Shown in pieces: positions 1 to 8,596 of a DNA stretch of 64,000 bases. The notes under the pieces are model-generated. The model worked only from the letters and a program-made list of their open reading frames with translations. It was not told the origin of the DNA and searched no databases. The DNA is from JANQPX01 sp965222015 (lineage in GTDB: Bacteria > Pseudomonadota > Alphaproteobacteria > Geminicoccales > Geminicoccaceae): positions 310,001 to 374,000 of the forward strand of contig CBDCTL010000001.1 of assembly GCA_965222015.1 (NCBI GenBank), written 5' to 3'. Position numbers and translations under genes: made by a program. Numbering within the stretch: position 1 is the stretch's first letter; each line of letters opens with the position of its first letter.

Positions 1-398
1 CGCTCGATCTCTACGACCATGACTGGCCGATCTGGACCTATGCCGAGATCACCCCGCCCGCCAAGTTCATCCATGACGAGGAGGACCGGCGCGGCATGGC
101 CACCAGCTCCATGGTGTCGGGCGGCTGCATCGTCTCCGGCAGCCGCATCAACCGATGCCTGCTGCACACGGGCGTGCATGCGCGATCCTATAGTGAACTG
201 GACGGCGTGGTCGCTCTGCCTTATGTCGAGATCCGCCGCAACGCCAGTCTGAAGAACGTGGTGATCGATCGCGGCGTGATCATCCCCGAAGGCCTGGTGG
301 TCGGCGAAGATCCCGAGGAGGACGCCAGGCGTTTTCGGCGGACCGAAAACGGGGTCTGCCTCATCACACAGCCGATGATCGATCGGCTCACGGATTAG
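1..398 (+). CDS. glgC: Glucose-1-phosphate adenylyltransferase, C-terminal part (cut by window edge)
   Basis: This makes ADP-glucose from glucose-1-phosphate and ATP, the first committed step of bacterial glycogen synthesis. Only the last ~131 codons are present; the reading frame starts at base 3. The visible part includes TYAEITPPAKF, the GCIVSGS turn and the NVVIDRGVIIPEGLVVGED segment of the left-handed beta-helix that carries allosteric sites in GlgC. It ends with TAG 22 bases before glgA, so the two are probably co-transcribed. The family match is clear from sequence; allosteric behaviour cannot be judged from this fragment. Confidence 0.93.
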   Translation, partial: LDLYDHDWPIWTYAEITPPAKFIHDEEDRRGMATSSMVSGGCIVSGSRINRCLLHTGVHARSYSELDGVVALPYVEIRRNASLKNVVIDRGVIIPEGLVVGEDPEEDARRFRRTENGVCLITQPMIDRLTD

Positions 399-420
399 GC
401 TCGGCGGGCAGTAAGGTCGT

Positions 421-1878
421 ATGATGCAGGTCCTCTCGGTCACGTCCGAATTCTTTCCCCTGATCAAGACCGGCGGTCTCGCCGACGTCGCCGGCGCCCT
501 GCCGGGCGCGCTCGCGTCGGAAGGCGTGATCATGCGGTCGCTGCTGCCGGGCTATCCGAGGGTCATGGGCGGGTTGAAAAAGACCAGGCCGATCGGCGCC
601 GTCGACGATCTGTTCGGCGGGCCGGCGCGCCTGCTCGAAGCCGAGGCGCCGGACGGCGCCGGGCTGATCGTGATCGACGCGCCGCATCTCTACGACCGGC
701 CGGGCAATCCCTATCTCGACGAGAGCGGCAGGGACTGGGCGGACAACCACTTCCGTTTTGCGGCGCTGGCCTGGATCGGCGCCGAGATCGGCCGCGGGCT
801 GATCGGGGGCTACCGTCCCGAGGTGATCCACGGCCATGACTGGCAGGCGGCGCTGACGCCGGTCTATCTCCAGGACTTCGAGGGCAGGCCCGGCACGGTG
901 ATGACCATCCACAATCTCGCCTTCCAGGGCATCTTTCCGGCGACGCTGCTCGCAGCACTGAAGCTGCCGCCCGAAAGTTTCACCGTCGACGGCCTCGAGT
1001 ATTGGGGCAGGATCAGCTACCTGAAGGGCGGGCTTCGCTATGCCGACCGTCTCACCACGGTCAGCCCCTCCTATGCGCGGGAAATCTGCGCGCCGGAAGC
1101 CGGCATGGGCCTCGACGGCGTGCTGCGCGAGCGCTCGGACGATCTCTTCGGCATCACCAACGGCATCGACGGCGGCGTCTGGAATCCGGCCGACGATCCG
1201 AATATCGAGCAGTCCTATGGCGGCCGTTCGCTCCAGAAGAAGGCGGTCAACAAGGCGGCCCTGCAGGCGAGGCTGTCGCTCGACGCGGATCCCGAGGCGC
1301 TCCTGTTCTGCGCGGTCAGCAGGCTCACTTCGCAAAAAGGCTTCGATCTTCTCCTCGAAGCGCTGCCGACGATCATTGATCGCGGCGGCCAGCTCGCCAT
1401 GCTCGGCAGCGGCGAAACCCATCTCGAGGCAGCTTATGCCGCGGCGGCGAGGGCCAATCCGGGGCGGGTCGGGGCGGTGTTCGGCTATGACGAGCCTTTG
1501 TCCCATCAGCTTCAGGCCGGCGCCGACGCGATCGTGATTCCTTCCCGTTTCGAGCCCTGCGGCCTAACCCAGCTCTACGGCCTTCGCTATGGCTGCCTGC
1601 CGATCGTCGCCCGGGTCGGCGGGCTTGCGGACACGGTGATCGACGCCAATCAGGCGGCGCTCGAGGACGGGGTGGCGACCGGATTTCAATTCGCGCCGGA
1701 CAGCGCTTCGGACCTCGCGGCGGCGCTGGAGCGCGCCTTCGCCCTCTACGCCGACAAGAAGCGCTGGCGGCAGGTCCAGCGGCGCGCGATGAGCCGAAAG
1801 GTCGACTGGTCGGCGCCGGCCGGGATTTATGCTGCGCTCTATCGCGATCTTCTCGGGCAGGCGGACAGGGCGGCGTGA
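421..1878 (+). CDS. glgA: Glycogen synthase (ADP-glucose type, GT5)
   Basis: This elongates alpha-1,4-glucan from ADP-glucose. The 485-residue length is normal for bacterial GlgA. The N-terminal KTGGLADV motif (Lys-X-Gly-Gly-Leu, ADP-glucose binding) is at about residues 17-24. The C-terminal Rossmann domain has SRLTSQKGFDLL and the catalytic-loop region SRFEPCGLTQLYGLRYG. Two ATGs lie side by side at the start (421 and 424), preceded by a weak AAGG ribosome site. The stop overlaps the GTG start proposed for glgX (GTGA), a translational-coupling arrangement within the glg operon. Confidence 0.97.
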   Translation: MMQVLSVTSEFFPLIKTGGLADVAGALPGALASEGVIMRSLLPGYPRVMGGLKKTRPIGAVDDLFGGPARLLEAEAPDGAGLIVIDAPHLYDRPGNPYLDESGRDWADNHFRFAALAWIGAEIGRGLIGGYRPEVIHGHDWQAALTPVYLQDFEGRPGTVMTIHNLAFQGIFPATLLAALKLPPESFTVDGLEYWGRISYLKGGLRYADRLTTVSPSYAREICAPEAGMGLDGVLRERSDDLFGITNGIDGGVWNPADDPNIEQSYGGRSLQKKAVNKAALQARLSLDADPEALLFCAVSRLTSQKGFDLLLEALPTIIDRGGQLAMLGSGETHLEAAYAAAARANPGRVGAVFGYDEPLSHQLQAGADAIVIPSRFEPCGLTQLYGLRYGCLPIVARVGGLADTVIDANQAALEDGVATGFQFAPDSASDLAAALERAFALYADKKRWRQVQRRAMSRKVDWSAPAGIYAALYRDLLGQADRAA

Positions 1879-4040
1879 GCCTCTCGATGAGCGCGCAGCG
1901 CCTCACCGTCTGGCCCGGCAGCGCCTATCCGCTGGGCGCCACCTTCGATGGCGGCGGCACCAATTTCGCCCTGTTTTCGGCCCATGCCGAAAAGGTCGAG
2001 CTCTGCCTGTTCTCGCCCCAGGGCCGCGAGGTCGCACGGCTCCCGCTGCCCGAACACAGCGACGAGGTCTGGCACGGTTATCTGCCCGACGTCATGCCCG
2101 GTCAGCTCTACGGCTATCGCGTGCACGGCCCCTACGCGCCCGAACGGGGCCACCGCTTCAACCCGGCCAAGCTGCTGCTCGATCCCTACGCCAAGCAGAT
2201 CGCGAAAAGGCTTCGCTGGTCGGATGCGCTGATGGGTTACCGGGTCGGTAGCGGCCGCGCCGACCTCTCCCAGGACCGCCGGGACAGCGCGTTCGCCATG
2301 CCCAAGGCCGTGGTGGTCGATCCCACCTTCGCCTGGGGGGAGGACCCCAGGCCCGGCACGGCATGGTCGGACAGCGTCATCTATGAGGCCAATCCGCGCG
2401 GGCTGACCATGCGCCATCCCGGCGTGCCGCCGGATCAGCAGGGCCTGTTCTCGGGCCTCGCCTCGCCGCCGATCCTGGACCATCTGACCCGGCTCGGCGT
2501 CACCGCGATCGAGCTGCTCCCGGTCCACGCCTTTCTCGACGAGCCCCATCTGATCGAAAAGAACCTCGCCAATTACTGGGGCTACAACAGCATCGGTTTT
2601 TTTGCACCTGAACCTCGTTACCTCGGGGACGGCGGCATTCTCGACTTCCAGGCCATGGTGCGGCGCTTCCATGACGCCGGCATCGAGGTCATCCTGGACG
2701 TCGTCTACAACCACACCGCCGAAGGCAGCGAGCTCGGCCCGACGCTCTCCTTTCGCGGCATCGACAACGCCAGCTACTACCGCCTTCTCGACGAGAACCC
2801 GCGCTACTACGTCAACGACACCGGCTGCGGCAACACGCTGAACATCACCCATCCGCGCGTGCTGCAGATGGTGATGGACAGCCTCCGCTACTGGGTCGAG
2901 ATCATGCATGTCGACGGCTTTCGCTTCGACCTCGCGAGCGTGCTCGGGCGCGAGACCTACGGATTCGATCCCCATGGCGGCTTCTTCGACGCCGTGCGGC
3001 AGGACCCGGTGCTGAGTACGAAAAAACTGATCGCCGAACCCTGGGACGTCGGCCCCGGCGGCTACCAGCTCGGCGGTTTTCCGCCGGGCTTTTCGGAATG
3101 GAACGACCGCTATCGCGATACCGTCAGGCGTTTCTGGCGCGGCGACGAGGGCATGCTGCCGGACCTCGCCCGGTCCCTGCTGGGCTCCAGCGATCTGTTC
3201 GAACGCCGCGGCCGCTCGCCCTTCGCCAGCGTCAACTTCGTCACCTCCCATGACGGCTTCACGCTGGAGGACCTGGTGAGCTACGACCAAAAGCACAACG
3301 AAGCGAACGGCGAAGACAATCGGGACGGTCACGACGCCAATCACAGCTGGAACCACGGCACCGAGGGGCCGAGCGACGATCCCGAGATCCTGGAGCTTCG
3401 CGCGCGACAGAAACGCAACATGCTGGCGACGCTCCTTTTCTCCCAGGGCACGCCGATGCTGCTGGCCGGCGACGAGTTCGGCAATTCCCAAGGCGGCAAC
3501 AACAACGCCTATTGCCAGGACAACGAGATCGGCTGGCTCGCCTGGCCACCGGGCGCGCCCGAGGACGGACCAGGCGACGAAGCCCCGGACGATCTGTCCT
3601 TCGTCCGCAGGCTCACCGCCTTTCGGCGAGCCCATCCCGTGCTACACCGGCGGCACTTCCTGCACGGCCGAACCCTCTCCGATCGCGGCGTCAAGGACGT
3701 CACCTGGATCAATCCCGACGGCACGGAGAAGACCGAAGTCGACTGGAGCCACGGCCAGGCTCGCTCGATCGGCCTGATGCTGGCAGGCGACGCCGGCGAG
3801 GAGACCGATCGGCGGGGCCAGCCCCTCACCGACGACATCCTCCTGATCCTCCTGAACGCTCATCACGAGGGCATCGACTTCGTTCTGCCCGCAGCCGGCG
3901 AACATGCGCGCTGGCATCTGGAGATCGACAGCGCCGATCCCTGGCTCGAACCGACCGGTGAGACGGGGTGGCGTGCGGGCGACGCCGTCCGACTGACATC
4001 ACGGAGCCTTCAGGTCTGGCGACTGCATGACGCCGCATGA
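1875..4040 (+). CDS. glgX: Glycogen debranching enzyme (isoamylase type, GH13)
   Basis: This hydrolyses alpha-1,6 branch points of glycogen, usually of phosphorylase-limit dextrin. It has 721 residues. An N-terminal CBM48-like beta domain (SAYPLGATFDGGGTNFALFS) precedes a GH13 barrel with the conserved DVVYNHTAEG, GFRFDLA (nucleophile Asp), AEPWD (acid/base Glu) and TSHDGFTL regions. The GTG at 1875 overlaps the glgA stop; an in-frame ATG at 1887 is the alternative. Last gene of the plus-strand glg cluster. Debranching is the family function; synthesis and turnover genes sharing an operon is common in proteobacteria. Confidence 0.95.
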   Translation: MSLSMSAQRLTVWPGSAYPLGATFDGGGTNFALFSAHAEKVELCLFSPQGREVARLPLPEHSDEVWHGYLPDVMPGQLYGYRVHGPYAPERGHRFNPAKLLLDPYAKQIAKRLRWSDALMGYRVGSGRADLSQDRRDSAFAMPKAVVVDPTFAWGEDPRPGTAWSDSVIYEANPRGLTMRHPGVPPDQQGLFSGLASPPILDHLTRLGVTAIELLPVHAFLDEPHLIEKNLANYWGYNSIGFFAPEPRYLGDGGILDFQAMVRRFHDAGIEVILDVVYNHTAEGSELGPTLSFRGIDNASYYRLLDENPRYYVNDTGCGNTLNITHPRVLQMVMDSLRYWVEIMHVDGFRFDLASVLGRETYGFDPHGGFFDAVRQDPVLSTKKLIAEPWDVGPGGYQLGGFPPGFSEWNDRYRDTVRRFWRGDEGMLPDLARSLLGSSDLFERRGRSPFASVNFVTSHDGFTLEDLVSYDQKHNEANGEDNRDGHDANHSWNHGTEGPSDDPEILELRARQKRNMLATLLFSQGTPMLLAGDEFGNSQGGNNNAYCQDNEIGWLAWPPGAPEDGPGDEAPDDLSFVRRLTAFRRAHPVLHRRHFLHGRTLSDRGVKDVTWINPDGTEKTEVDWSHGQARSIGLMLAGDAGEETDRRGQPLTDDILLILLNAHHEGIDFVLPAAGEHARWHLEIDSADPWLEPTGETGWRAGDAVRLTSRSLQVWRLHDAA

Positions 4041-4231
4041 GACCAGAGGCGCCACTCGCCTACGTCCGCCGACGTGCTCGACGCCGAAGGTGTCAAGCAC
4101 GTCGTCGCCTTCTCCGCGGTCGAATCCACTGCCTGGAGCTCAAGCCGCCGCGACTTCAGTTGTATCGACGTTAAGCCTGGCTCTGCCACAACAACAAGCG
4201 AAGCGCCAGGCTCAGCCGAGACTTCTCGGGG
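4041..4231. other. Gap between glgX and the convergent binding-protein gene, with an 8-bp inverted repeat
   Basis: No convincing gene. A perfect inverted repeat AGCCTGGC (4174-4181) / GCCAGGCT (4205-4212) is separated by 23 bases. It lies between convergent genes, where a bidirectional terminator would be expected, but the loop is long and there is no T-run, so a terminator role is only possible. Confidence 0.4.
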
Positions 4232-5452
4232 TCAGCTGCCGGCATTTCTCGTGAGATCGCGACCTCGTAGACGTACCGCTTTACCTTCATAGTCGTAGAC
4301 GTAATTGGCGCTTTCGAAGAAACTGAACGGCACCTCGACGCCGATCGCCCGGGCACGGCGGAAATTGATTGCAATGTCCGGCGGCGAGACGATTCCCACC
4401 TTGAGATCCCCGGCTTTGGCTTTACCCATGATGACGTCGTAGCCATACACAGCAGCCAGATAGCCGTTACTCTCAAAGCTGATGCCGATGGACATCACAG
4501 CACTTTTGTCACCGGCCTGGACGACCTCGGGCACGGCACTGAGCACCGGTACTGGTCCGGCATGATGATTGATGGTTTCGATTTCGCGAAAGACACTCGT
4601 TGATCCCGTGATCCAGAGCATGGAGTGATCGAGGGAAGGGTCCGTCTTGCGCATCTCGACGAGCGCATCGTCGATCAGCTGCCCGAGCTCAGCCTTCGCA
4701 TTGCCAGGGTCATGGACGGCCAGATAGACTGGATTGATACCCATGGCTTCAGCCGCTTCTTCCATCGGCTTTGCCTGGGTGCGGACTGCGCTGATATTGT
4801 TGCGAGCGACCAGGATGCCGAGATTCTTCAGTCCGGGCATGAAGTCGGTAAGATACGCGATCTGAACCTTGGTCGGCATGTTGAGCGATGTGAAGGCGAA
4901 GTTCGTGCCGGAGCCGTTTTCATAGCCGGCGATATGACCAAGGGCTACAGGGTCCTTGGAGCACACCGTGACCACCGGCGTATCACCGTTTCGATAATAT
5001 TGATGCAGCCAGGCCGTAGACTGCGAGCCCATGGAGAAGATCAGATCGAATTGCCGCTCTTCGACGAGGTCCAGGACGGCGGCGCCGCGTCCATCGTCAT
5101 TCTTGAAGTTGATGATCTGAAACTCGATGGGCGTATTTTTGCTGGCGAACACGTCCAGGATCTTGCTTATGGCGATATCGTAGGCTGACGATCGCTTGGG
5201 ATAGAGCACAAGAACGCGCTTTGGCTTGCCGCTAGCGGATGCGGTGCTCTTGATGCTGACGCGGAAAGGATCGTCGGCGACCTCCGAGAAGGTCCAGGCC
5301 CCGGTTATGTTCTCGTTGTGACGAAACCAGCCGGCATAGGCTGGCGCTGCCTCGCCCTTGTCAGGCCAGGCGGCTGTGAGGGCGGCCGCCAGAAGCAGAC
5401 CTTTCGCCATTTGGCCGATAGTCCTGGACGATCGATGGATGAGTCGGTTCAT
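4232..5452 (-). CDS. ABC transporter substrate-binding protein, ABC_sub_bind (TrpX-like) family
   Basis: Periplasmic ligand-binding protein of the two-lobe type. After a signal peptide (Arg-rich start, then GLLLAAALTAAW) come KRVLVLYPKRSSAYDIA, the FSMGSQSTAWL turn, VVTVCSKDPVALG and NLGILVARNN, the order expected for the TrpX-like ABC_sub_bind family (PF04392). The ATG at 5452 is chosen because AAGGAGA lies 8 bases before it; a GTG at 5512 would overlap the upstream stop (GTGA). No permease or ATPase gene follows, so it may present a ligand to the adjacent sensor-transporter rather than feed an ABC importer. Ligand unknown. Confidence 0.85.
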   Translation of the reverse strand: MNRLIHRSSRTIGQMAKGLLLAAALTAAWPDKGEAAPAYAGWFRHNENITGAWTFSEVADDPFRVSIKSTASASGKPKRVLVLYPKRSSAYDIAISKILDVFASKNTPIEFQIINFKNDDGRGAAVLDLVEERQFDLIFSMGSQSTAWLHQYYRNGDTPVVTVCSKDPVALGHIAGYENGSGTNFAFTSLNMPTKVQIAYLTDFMPGLKNLGILVARNNISAVRTQAKPMEEAAEAMGINPVYLAVHDPGNAKAELGQLIDDALVEMRKTDPSLDHSMLWITGSTSVFREIETINHHAGPVPVLSAVPEVVQAGDKSAVMSIGISFESNGYLAAVYGYDVIMGKAKAGDLKVGIVSPPDIAINFRRARAIGVEVPFSFFESANYVYDYEGKAVRLRGRDLTRNAGS

Positions 5453-5508
5453 GCGGACTGTCTCCTTGGTAGGTTGCGACCTTACAGACATACAGACTTC
5501 GATCGGCG

Positions 5509-8500
5509 TCACTCGCCGACCGCGCGAAGGACTGGGGAAGGGGCTGTTTCGATCGACGAAGCTTCCAGCTCATCTGGACGCTCAACCGAAGCCGTGCCGG
5601 TCCAAACCAGATCACCACCATTCTGGTCCAGATGCGTCTTCAACTCGGCCATCAGCGTCTCGGCGCCCTCTCGTTCGACACCAAGGCTTGAATCCAAGCT
5701 CATCAGTGCGAGCCATCCTCGCAACTGGTCAAGCCAGGCTTCGACCTTTGGGATGATGACGATCTGGCTTCCGGGTTGACGATTGAGCCAGGCGGACAGG
5801 TCCAAGCTACTGGCCTCGATATGCGCCGAACTGATGATCAAGAGTAGAGGCTGGTCGATCGCGCCCCCTTTGCTGACCGCAGACAGAAAGTGCTTGAAGC
5901 TCAGGGCGCGGCGGCGATTGGAGATGATGGTCGAGACGTCGAATGCTTTCGCGGTTGACCAATCGGTACGCGCAACAAGCGCTCCTGCATCGACATAGCT
6001 GCCATGGCTAAGCAAATGGCCAAACAGCAGCTCTTGGGCTGGGTCGGCATGACTTGATGCCTGTGATCGATCAAAAGCAAGGACGAGGGCTTGATGCTGG
6101 CTGTCGAGATGGAGACCGACGATATCTCTGATCTTCTCGACGTGAACGGCATCCATGGGGGATCGTGACCGCGGCGCGGCTACCGAGCTGCGGCTCAGCC
6201 AAAGATAGAGCATACCGAAGACGGCGATCGCCAAGCCGGACCAGGCCAGGACCATCGCGTCTTCGCCGAAGAGAATGAACATCTGACCGACAAGCAGCGG
6301 CCCTGCGACATGGCCGATGCGCTCGAGGAAGCGATAGGTGGCGGTGAGAGAGCTGACGCCGATTTCGCCGCCAACCGGAAGGCTGGCGACATGGCTCACG
6401 ATCGGCGCATTGATCAGACCATGGGCGAGGCCCAGGATGATGATGCCGACGAGCACCAAAACCACCTCGAGCACGGCACTATAAGCGATCTCGTCTGCCC
6501 GGCCGATGCCTATCAAGCCGATCAGCCACAGCCCGACACCACTCAGAAGAGCTCCCAGGACCAGGACCCGTCGCGCATCACCGGTTTTATCGACCCAGCG
6601 TGAGATAAGCTCGTTCGCCAGCACCACGCCAACTGCATAGAGCATCAAGAGCTGACCGATGTCTTCCTGTCGGTAGTCCTCTCGGGCCATGAGCAAGGGG
6701 ATAGCGAACACGACCACGCCGGTCAGCACGGCCTTTGCCGGTATGCCAATCAGCGCAATCGCCTGAAGGAGCTGAGGATTCCGGCCGGCGAGCAGAACAT
6801 GGCGGCCGACAGTCTTGACACTCGTACCGAAGCCCAAGGGCTCAGATGGTGCGGTATTCGCGATGGCCGGGACCGCCAGAGCGGCATAGATCGTCGTCAG
6901 AGTGATCGCCACGGCACCAACCGCGAACACGCCTGCGGGGCCGATATAGCCGACCAGGAGCGAGCCGATCGCCATGCCGGAAATCATGCCGCCTTGAAAT
7001 CCATAGACGATGATCGCTGCGCCCTGGGTCTTTCGTTCGGGGGCCGCCACATTCAGAATGAAGGATTGGACACCGATGAATAGCATCGCCTGCCCGATGC
7101 CCGCGGCAGCTCGTGCGAGAATCAGAAGCCAGAAACTGTTGTCCGCAAGCAGCAGTATGAACGAGCCTGCCGACAGGAACAGACCCGAGATCATCAAGGG
7201 CTTCGGACTGAATTGCTGAGCCAGATGGCCTGCCGGAACCAGGGTCAAGGCGAAACACAGATAGTAAACGGCGAAGACCGTCGACGTCAGGCTAGGTGAA
7301 AGCCCTGATCCATCGATGATCTCTGCGATGTAGCTTGCGAGAAACGCATACGATAAATGCTCCACGCACATGGTGACGTAGAACACAGGCTTGACCAGTT
7401 TGAGGCATTGTTCGTCGTCTCTGACTCGCTGCCCCGCTCGGTTTCCGTTCCTCGGGCCGTCCCTTTGATTGACCGAGCCTGCCAATTGAAGAAAGAGGCT
7501 GGCGAGAAAAGCCGAAGCTATGAAGAGGGCTGCAAAGTTTTTGACGCTGCGCAAGGTTTGCCGATAGACGATCTCCTGGGGCAAGGTAACGGCGATATGA
7601 ACCTGCTGCTCGCTGCCGGCGGGGCTGATGTCGACCAGGTATTCATACACGCCGCGCGTGTTCTCCCACGGCCGGCCGACCATGAAGGAGTCGGTATGGA
7701 TCAGAATGGTGTCGTCGACCACCATCGCCGCTGCGGCAATATCCGGATTGAGTCGCCGATACTCCGAGAAGGCACGATCGAGGCCGGGAATCTGGGCGAT
7801 GTCGAGATTGAAGCCAACAACCTCGGTCATCCGCTGTCCCAGGGAATCGGCGAGCGCCTTGGTCTTGATCTGGGTGCCTTTGTTGTAGAGGGACACCAAA
7901 TTGCCGATCACCAGGGCGGCGACCAAGAGGAAAAGGCCGGCATAGACCATCTGAAGAACCGGCCATTGCTGGCGTGCAAGCCAGCGACTGCCGCTGCCGA
8001 CAAACAGGCCGAAAGCGATCGACAGGCCAAGCCCGATCGGAACCAGGGGAAGGAACCGTTCTTCCACCTGCCGCGCGATGAGCGCGTGACGCATCGAGAT
8101 AGCGATGCTGCCGACAGTCTCGCGATTGTTTCTCAGCGGCAGGATGACTTGAAGAAAGTTATCGTCATGATGGACATTCAGCCCTTCTTCCGTCGTTGTC
8201 CCCAAGGACGAGCGTTTCCTGGGCAAAATGCCGATCTGTGCACTTCCACTGGCGAAGACCTGCTGGTCTTTGTGGTCAAACACGGCCATCGCCGCGACCG
8301 TCTCGTCCGAGCTTAGAAGTCGCTCGGCTCGCGGACTGAAGCCCACATACTGATCGAGCGGCAAATCGCGTTTCAAGAAGCTTTCGACCGCATTGACCAA
8401 GACCCTGGCCTGAGCCGAGAGCTTGCCGACATAGAATTGCTCGTAGCTGCGATTGGCCTCGCCAAAGCCGACATAGACCAGAAGTAGGAACGAGACTCCT

Positions 8501-8562
8501 GCGACGAGCGCCATGGTAACGGCGTCGATCATACGTCGACGGATGGTGCTGCCCTCAGCCAT
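5509..8562 (-). CDS. Sensor-MFS fusion: two membrane-anchored sensory-like modules, MFS transporter and unknown C-terminal domain
   Basis: 1017 residues, about two and a half times a normal MFS protein. Visible order: TM helix ~12-33; Cache-like extracytoplasmic region ~34-172 (VAAMAVFDHKDQQVFASG, then FLQVILPLRNNRETVGSIAIS); TM helices ~172-190 and ~201-225; a second extracytoplasmic region ~226-342 (AAAAMVVDDTILIHTDSFM); TM ~343-362; an MFS-like 12-helix region ~388-790 (KPVFYVTMCVEHLSYAFLAS, LARAAAGIGQAMLFIGVQSF); and a ~210-residue soluble tail that I do not recognise. The stop overlaps an alternative GTG of the downstream binding-protein gene, and an ATP-grasp gene lies 34 bases upstream, so the three look like one operon. 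The Cache assignment is by pattern; the MFS part is clear. The substrate is unknown. Confidence 0.8.
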   Translation of the reverse strand: MAEGSTIRRRMIDAVTMALVAGVSFLLLVYVGFGEANRSYEQFYVGKLSAQARVLVNAVESFLKRDLPLDQYVGFSPRAERLLSSDETVAAMAVFDHKDQQVFASGSAQIGILPRKRSSLGTTTEEGLNVHHDDNFLQVILPLRNNRETVGSIAISMRHALIARQVEERFLPLVPIGLGLSIAFGLFVGSGSRWLARQQWPVLQMVYAGLFLLVAALVIGNLVSLYNKGTQIKTKALADSLGQRMTEVVGFNLDIAQIPGLDRAFSEYRRLNPDIAAAAMVVDDTILIHTDSFMVGRPWENTRGVYEYLVDISPAGSEQQVHIAVTLPQEIVYRQTLRSVKNFAALFIASAFLASLFLQLAGSVNQRDGPRNGNRAGQRVRDDEQCLKLVKPVFYVTMCVEHLSYAFLASYIAEIIDGSGLSPSLTSTVFAVYYLCFALTLVPAGHLAQQFSPKPLMISGLFLSAGSFILLLADNSFWLLILARAAAGIGQAMLFIGVQSFILNVAAPERKTQGAAIIVYGFQGGMISGMAIGSLLVGYIGPAGVFAVGAVAITLTTIYAALAVPAIANTAPSEPLGFGTSVKTVGRHVLLAGRNPQLLQAIALIGIPAKAVLTGVVVFAIPLLMAREDYRQEDIGQLLMLYAVGVVLANELISRWVDKTGDARRVLVLGALLSGVGLWLIGLIGIGRADEIAYSAVLEVVLVLVGIIILGLAHGLINAPIVSHVASLPVGGEIGVSSLTATYRFLERIGHVAGPLLVGQMFILFGEDAMVLAWSGLAIAVFGMLYLWLSRSSVAAPRSRSPMDAVHVEKIRDIVGLHLDSQHQALVLAFDRSQASSHADPAQELLFGHLLSHGSYVDAGALVARTDWSTAKAFDVSTIISNRRRALSFKHFLSAVSKGGAIDQPLLLIISSAHIEASSLDLSAWLNRQPGSQIVIIPKVEAWLDQLRGWLALMSLDSSLGVEREGAETLMAELKTHLDQNGGDLVWTGTASVERPDELEASSIETAPSPVLRAVGE

Positions 8563-8596
8563 CGCTAGTCGCTGTCACCCCGTTCGTCAGACATGA

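Noticed and set aside
388..1506. Long open frame on the minus strand opposite glgA
   Set aside because: Arg/Ala/Asp-rich translation with no domain; mirror of the glgA codons in high-GC DNA.
1839..3635. 598-codon minus-strand frame opposite glgX
   Set aside because: Covers a clearly real GH13 gene; composition is that of an antisense shadow.
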